Position numbers and translations under genes: made by a program. Under the pieces are notes generated by a model that saw only the letters and a program-made list of their open reading frames with translations, made no database searches and was not told where the DNA came from. This document shows positions 6,994 to 7,763 of a stretch of DNA of 7,763 nucleotides, piece after piece. Source of the DNA: Lentzea sp. (GTDB taxonomy: Bacteria; Actinomycetota; Actinomycetes; Mycobacteriales; Pseudonocardiaceae); NCBI GenBank assembly GCA_030146905.1, contig JASLAV010001164.1, positions 1 through 7,763 of the forward strand, in the 5' to 3' direction. Numbering within the stretch: the stretch's first letter is position 1; the number at the start of each line of letters is the position of its first letter.

Positions 6994-7024
6994 TTTTCAC
7001 GCGCATGGGCGATCGGCCTAGGCT
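6994..7024 (+). promoter_or_regulatory. Leaderless-type promoter of the DUF2461 gene
   Basis: TAGGCT (7019-7024) fits the actinobacterial TAnnnT -10 and ends 6 bases before the GTG at 7031. TTTTCA (6994-6999) is a weak -35 candidate with a long, 19-base spacer, in an AT-rich patch unusual for this window. There is no Shine-Dalgarno before the GTG, which again points to a leaderless mRNA. Confidence 0.45.
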
Positions 7025-7030
7025 GACTCG

Positions 7031-7678
7031 GTGACGTTCAGCGGTTTCGGCGAGTACGCCATCGACTTCTACGACGGACTCGTCCTCGACAACTCGAAGG
7101 CGTACTGGGACGACAACAAGGAGACCTACCTCCGCGACGTGCGGGCCCCGATGGAGGCCCTGCTCCTCGCGCTGGAGAAGGAGTTCGGCGAGGGGAAGGT
7201 GTTCCGCCCGTACCGCGACGTGCGGTTCGCCAAGGACAAGACACCGTACAAGGACCACTGCGGCGCGGTCATCGAGAAGGGTCGTGGCGGCGGCGCGTAC
7301 TACGTGCAGCTCAGCCCGGAGGGACTGATGACCGGCGGCGGCTCGTTCCACATGGCCTCCGACCAGCTCGCCCGCTACCGCGCCTCGGTCGACGCGCACG
7401 GCGTCCTGCTGCGCAAGATCGTGGACAAGCTGGTCAAGCAGGGCTGGCAGCTGGCGGGCGACGTCATGAAGTCGAAGCCCCGCGGGTTCGCCGACGACCA
7501 CCCTCACCTCGACCTGCTCCGGCACAGGTCGATCTACGTGCGCAAGGTCTGGGAGCCGGACGACGTGCTGCACGAGCCGGGGTGCCTCGACCGGGGGCGC
7601 AAGTCGTGGCGGCAGCTCAGGGACCTCACCGCGTGGTGCGAGGACCACGTCGGCGTGAGCGAATCGCCGCGGCGATAG
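7031..7678 (+). CDS. DUF2461 domain-containing protein (TIGR02453 family)
   Basis: A complete 215-aa protein of the DUF2461/TIGR02453 family, whose molecular function is not known to me. Recognisable family features are the N-terminal FSGFGEYAIDFYDGL (3-17), NSKAYWDDNKETY (21-33), and the conserved basic core FRPYRDVRFAKDKTPYKDH (58-76) followed by a beta-rich stretch (GAYYVQLSPEG, 88-98) and GGGSFHM (102-108). A charged C-terminal half ends with RSWRQL-like KSWRQLRDL (191-199). No signal peptide or membrane segment is present, so it should be cytoplasmic. The length is normal for the family. The GTG start has no Shine-Dalgarno, and a TAGGCT -10 lies 6 bases ahead. It is divergent from the helicase-associated gene, and its 3' end overlaps the convergent VanZ-like gene by 53 bases. 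Confidence 0.9.
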   Translation: MTFSGFGEYAIDFYDGLVLDNSKAYWDDNKETYLRDVRAPMEALLLALEKEFGEGKVFRPYRDVRFAKDKTPYKDHCGAVIEKGRGGGAYYVQLSPEGLMTGGGSFHMASDQLARYRASVDAHGVLLRKIVDKLVKQGWQLAGDVMKSKPRGFADDHPHLDLLRHRSIYVRKVWEPDDVLHEPGCLDRGRKSWRQLRDLTAWCEDHVGVSESPRR

Positions 7679-7763
7679 CCCAGCCCACGGCGATGCCGAC
7701 CACGTCGACCAGTGCGTCGAGCACGTCGCCGCTGCGGTGCAGTGGCGTGATGACCTGCTGGAG
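7626..7763 (-). CDS. VanZ-like membrane protein, C-terminal end only
   Basis: The minus strand is open from the right edge to a TGA at 7628-7626, giving 45 residues: LQQVITPLHRSGDVLDALVD, then the hydrophobic helix VVGIAVGWAIAAAI and a basic RSRRRGPRTTR tail. The pattern of Gln-rich start, RSGDVLDALVD and a glycine-rich last transmembrane helix is typical of the end of VanZ-family proteins. These are small membrane proteins named after a teicoplanin-resistance factor; most homologues have no known role. The start lies outside the window. The basic tail would face the cytoplasm by the positive-inside rule. Its last 53 bases overlap the end of the DUF2461 gene. Confidence 0.7.
   Translation of the reverse strand, partial: LQQVITPLHRSGDVLDALVDVVGIAVGWAIAAAIRSRRRGPRTTR

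Noticed and set aside
1..7763. CRISPR array, tRNA/rRNA, insertion sequence, integrase or attachment site
   Set aside because: No spaced direct repeats, RNA-gene sequence, transposase or recombinase motifs, or terminal inverted repeats were found on either strand.

Overview
The window is uniformly GC-rich, with strong G/C bias at third codon positions, GTG starts and leaderless-looking promoters. This points to an actinomycete, most likely of the Pseudonocardiaceae (Lentzea, Saccharothrix or Actinosynnema type). The family-level placement is inference from protein resemblance; no database was searched.

Layout from left to right: (1) the 3' part of a SulP-type anion transporter with a short C-terminal STAS-like domain (+), followed at once by a perfect 12-bp stem-loop terminator. 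(2) A complete NUC1/EndoG-type DNA/RNA non-specific nuclease of 274 aa (+) with its active-site residues and no signal peptide. (3) Convergent with it, and overlapping its 3' end by 11 bp, a 954-aa NLR-like protein (-): helical N-terminus, NACHT NTPase with intact Walker A and B, helical linker, and about eight leucine-rich repeats. (4) Upstream of the NACHT gene on the same strand, a gene of the actinobacterial helicase-associated family (Helicase_C_3 type, related to the protein encoded next to XPB/Ercc3 in mycobacteria). It is split into two reading frames, and the join looks like a frameshift combined with loss of an internal segment. (5) A 76-bp divergent region with two back-to-back leaderless-type promoters. 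(6) A complete DUF2461/TIGR02453-family gene (+). (7) The C-terminal end of a VanZ-like membrane protein (-), running off the right edge and overlapping the DUF2461 gene by 53 bp.

The most interesting block is 1308-6954. Bacterial NACHT proteins are known antiphage sensors, and non-specific nucleases are common effectors in prokaryotic conflict systems. An NLR-architecture NTPase locked tail-to-tail with a cytoplasmic non-specific nuclease, and preceded by a broken helicase-associated gene, is a candidate immune locus. The functional link between the nuclease and the NACHT protein is inference from position only. The flanking genes (SulP, DUF2461, VanZ) look like ordinary chromosomal genes. 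No tRNA, rRNA, CRISPR array, transposase or integrase is visible.
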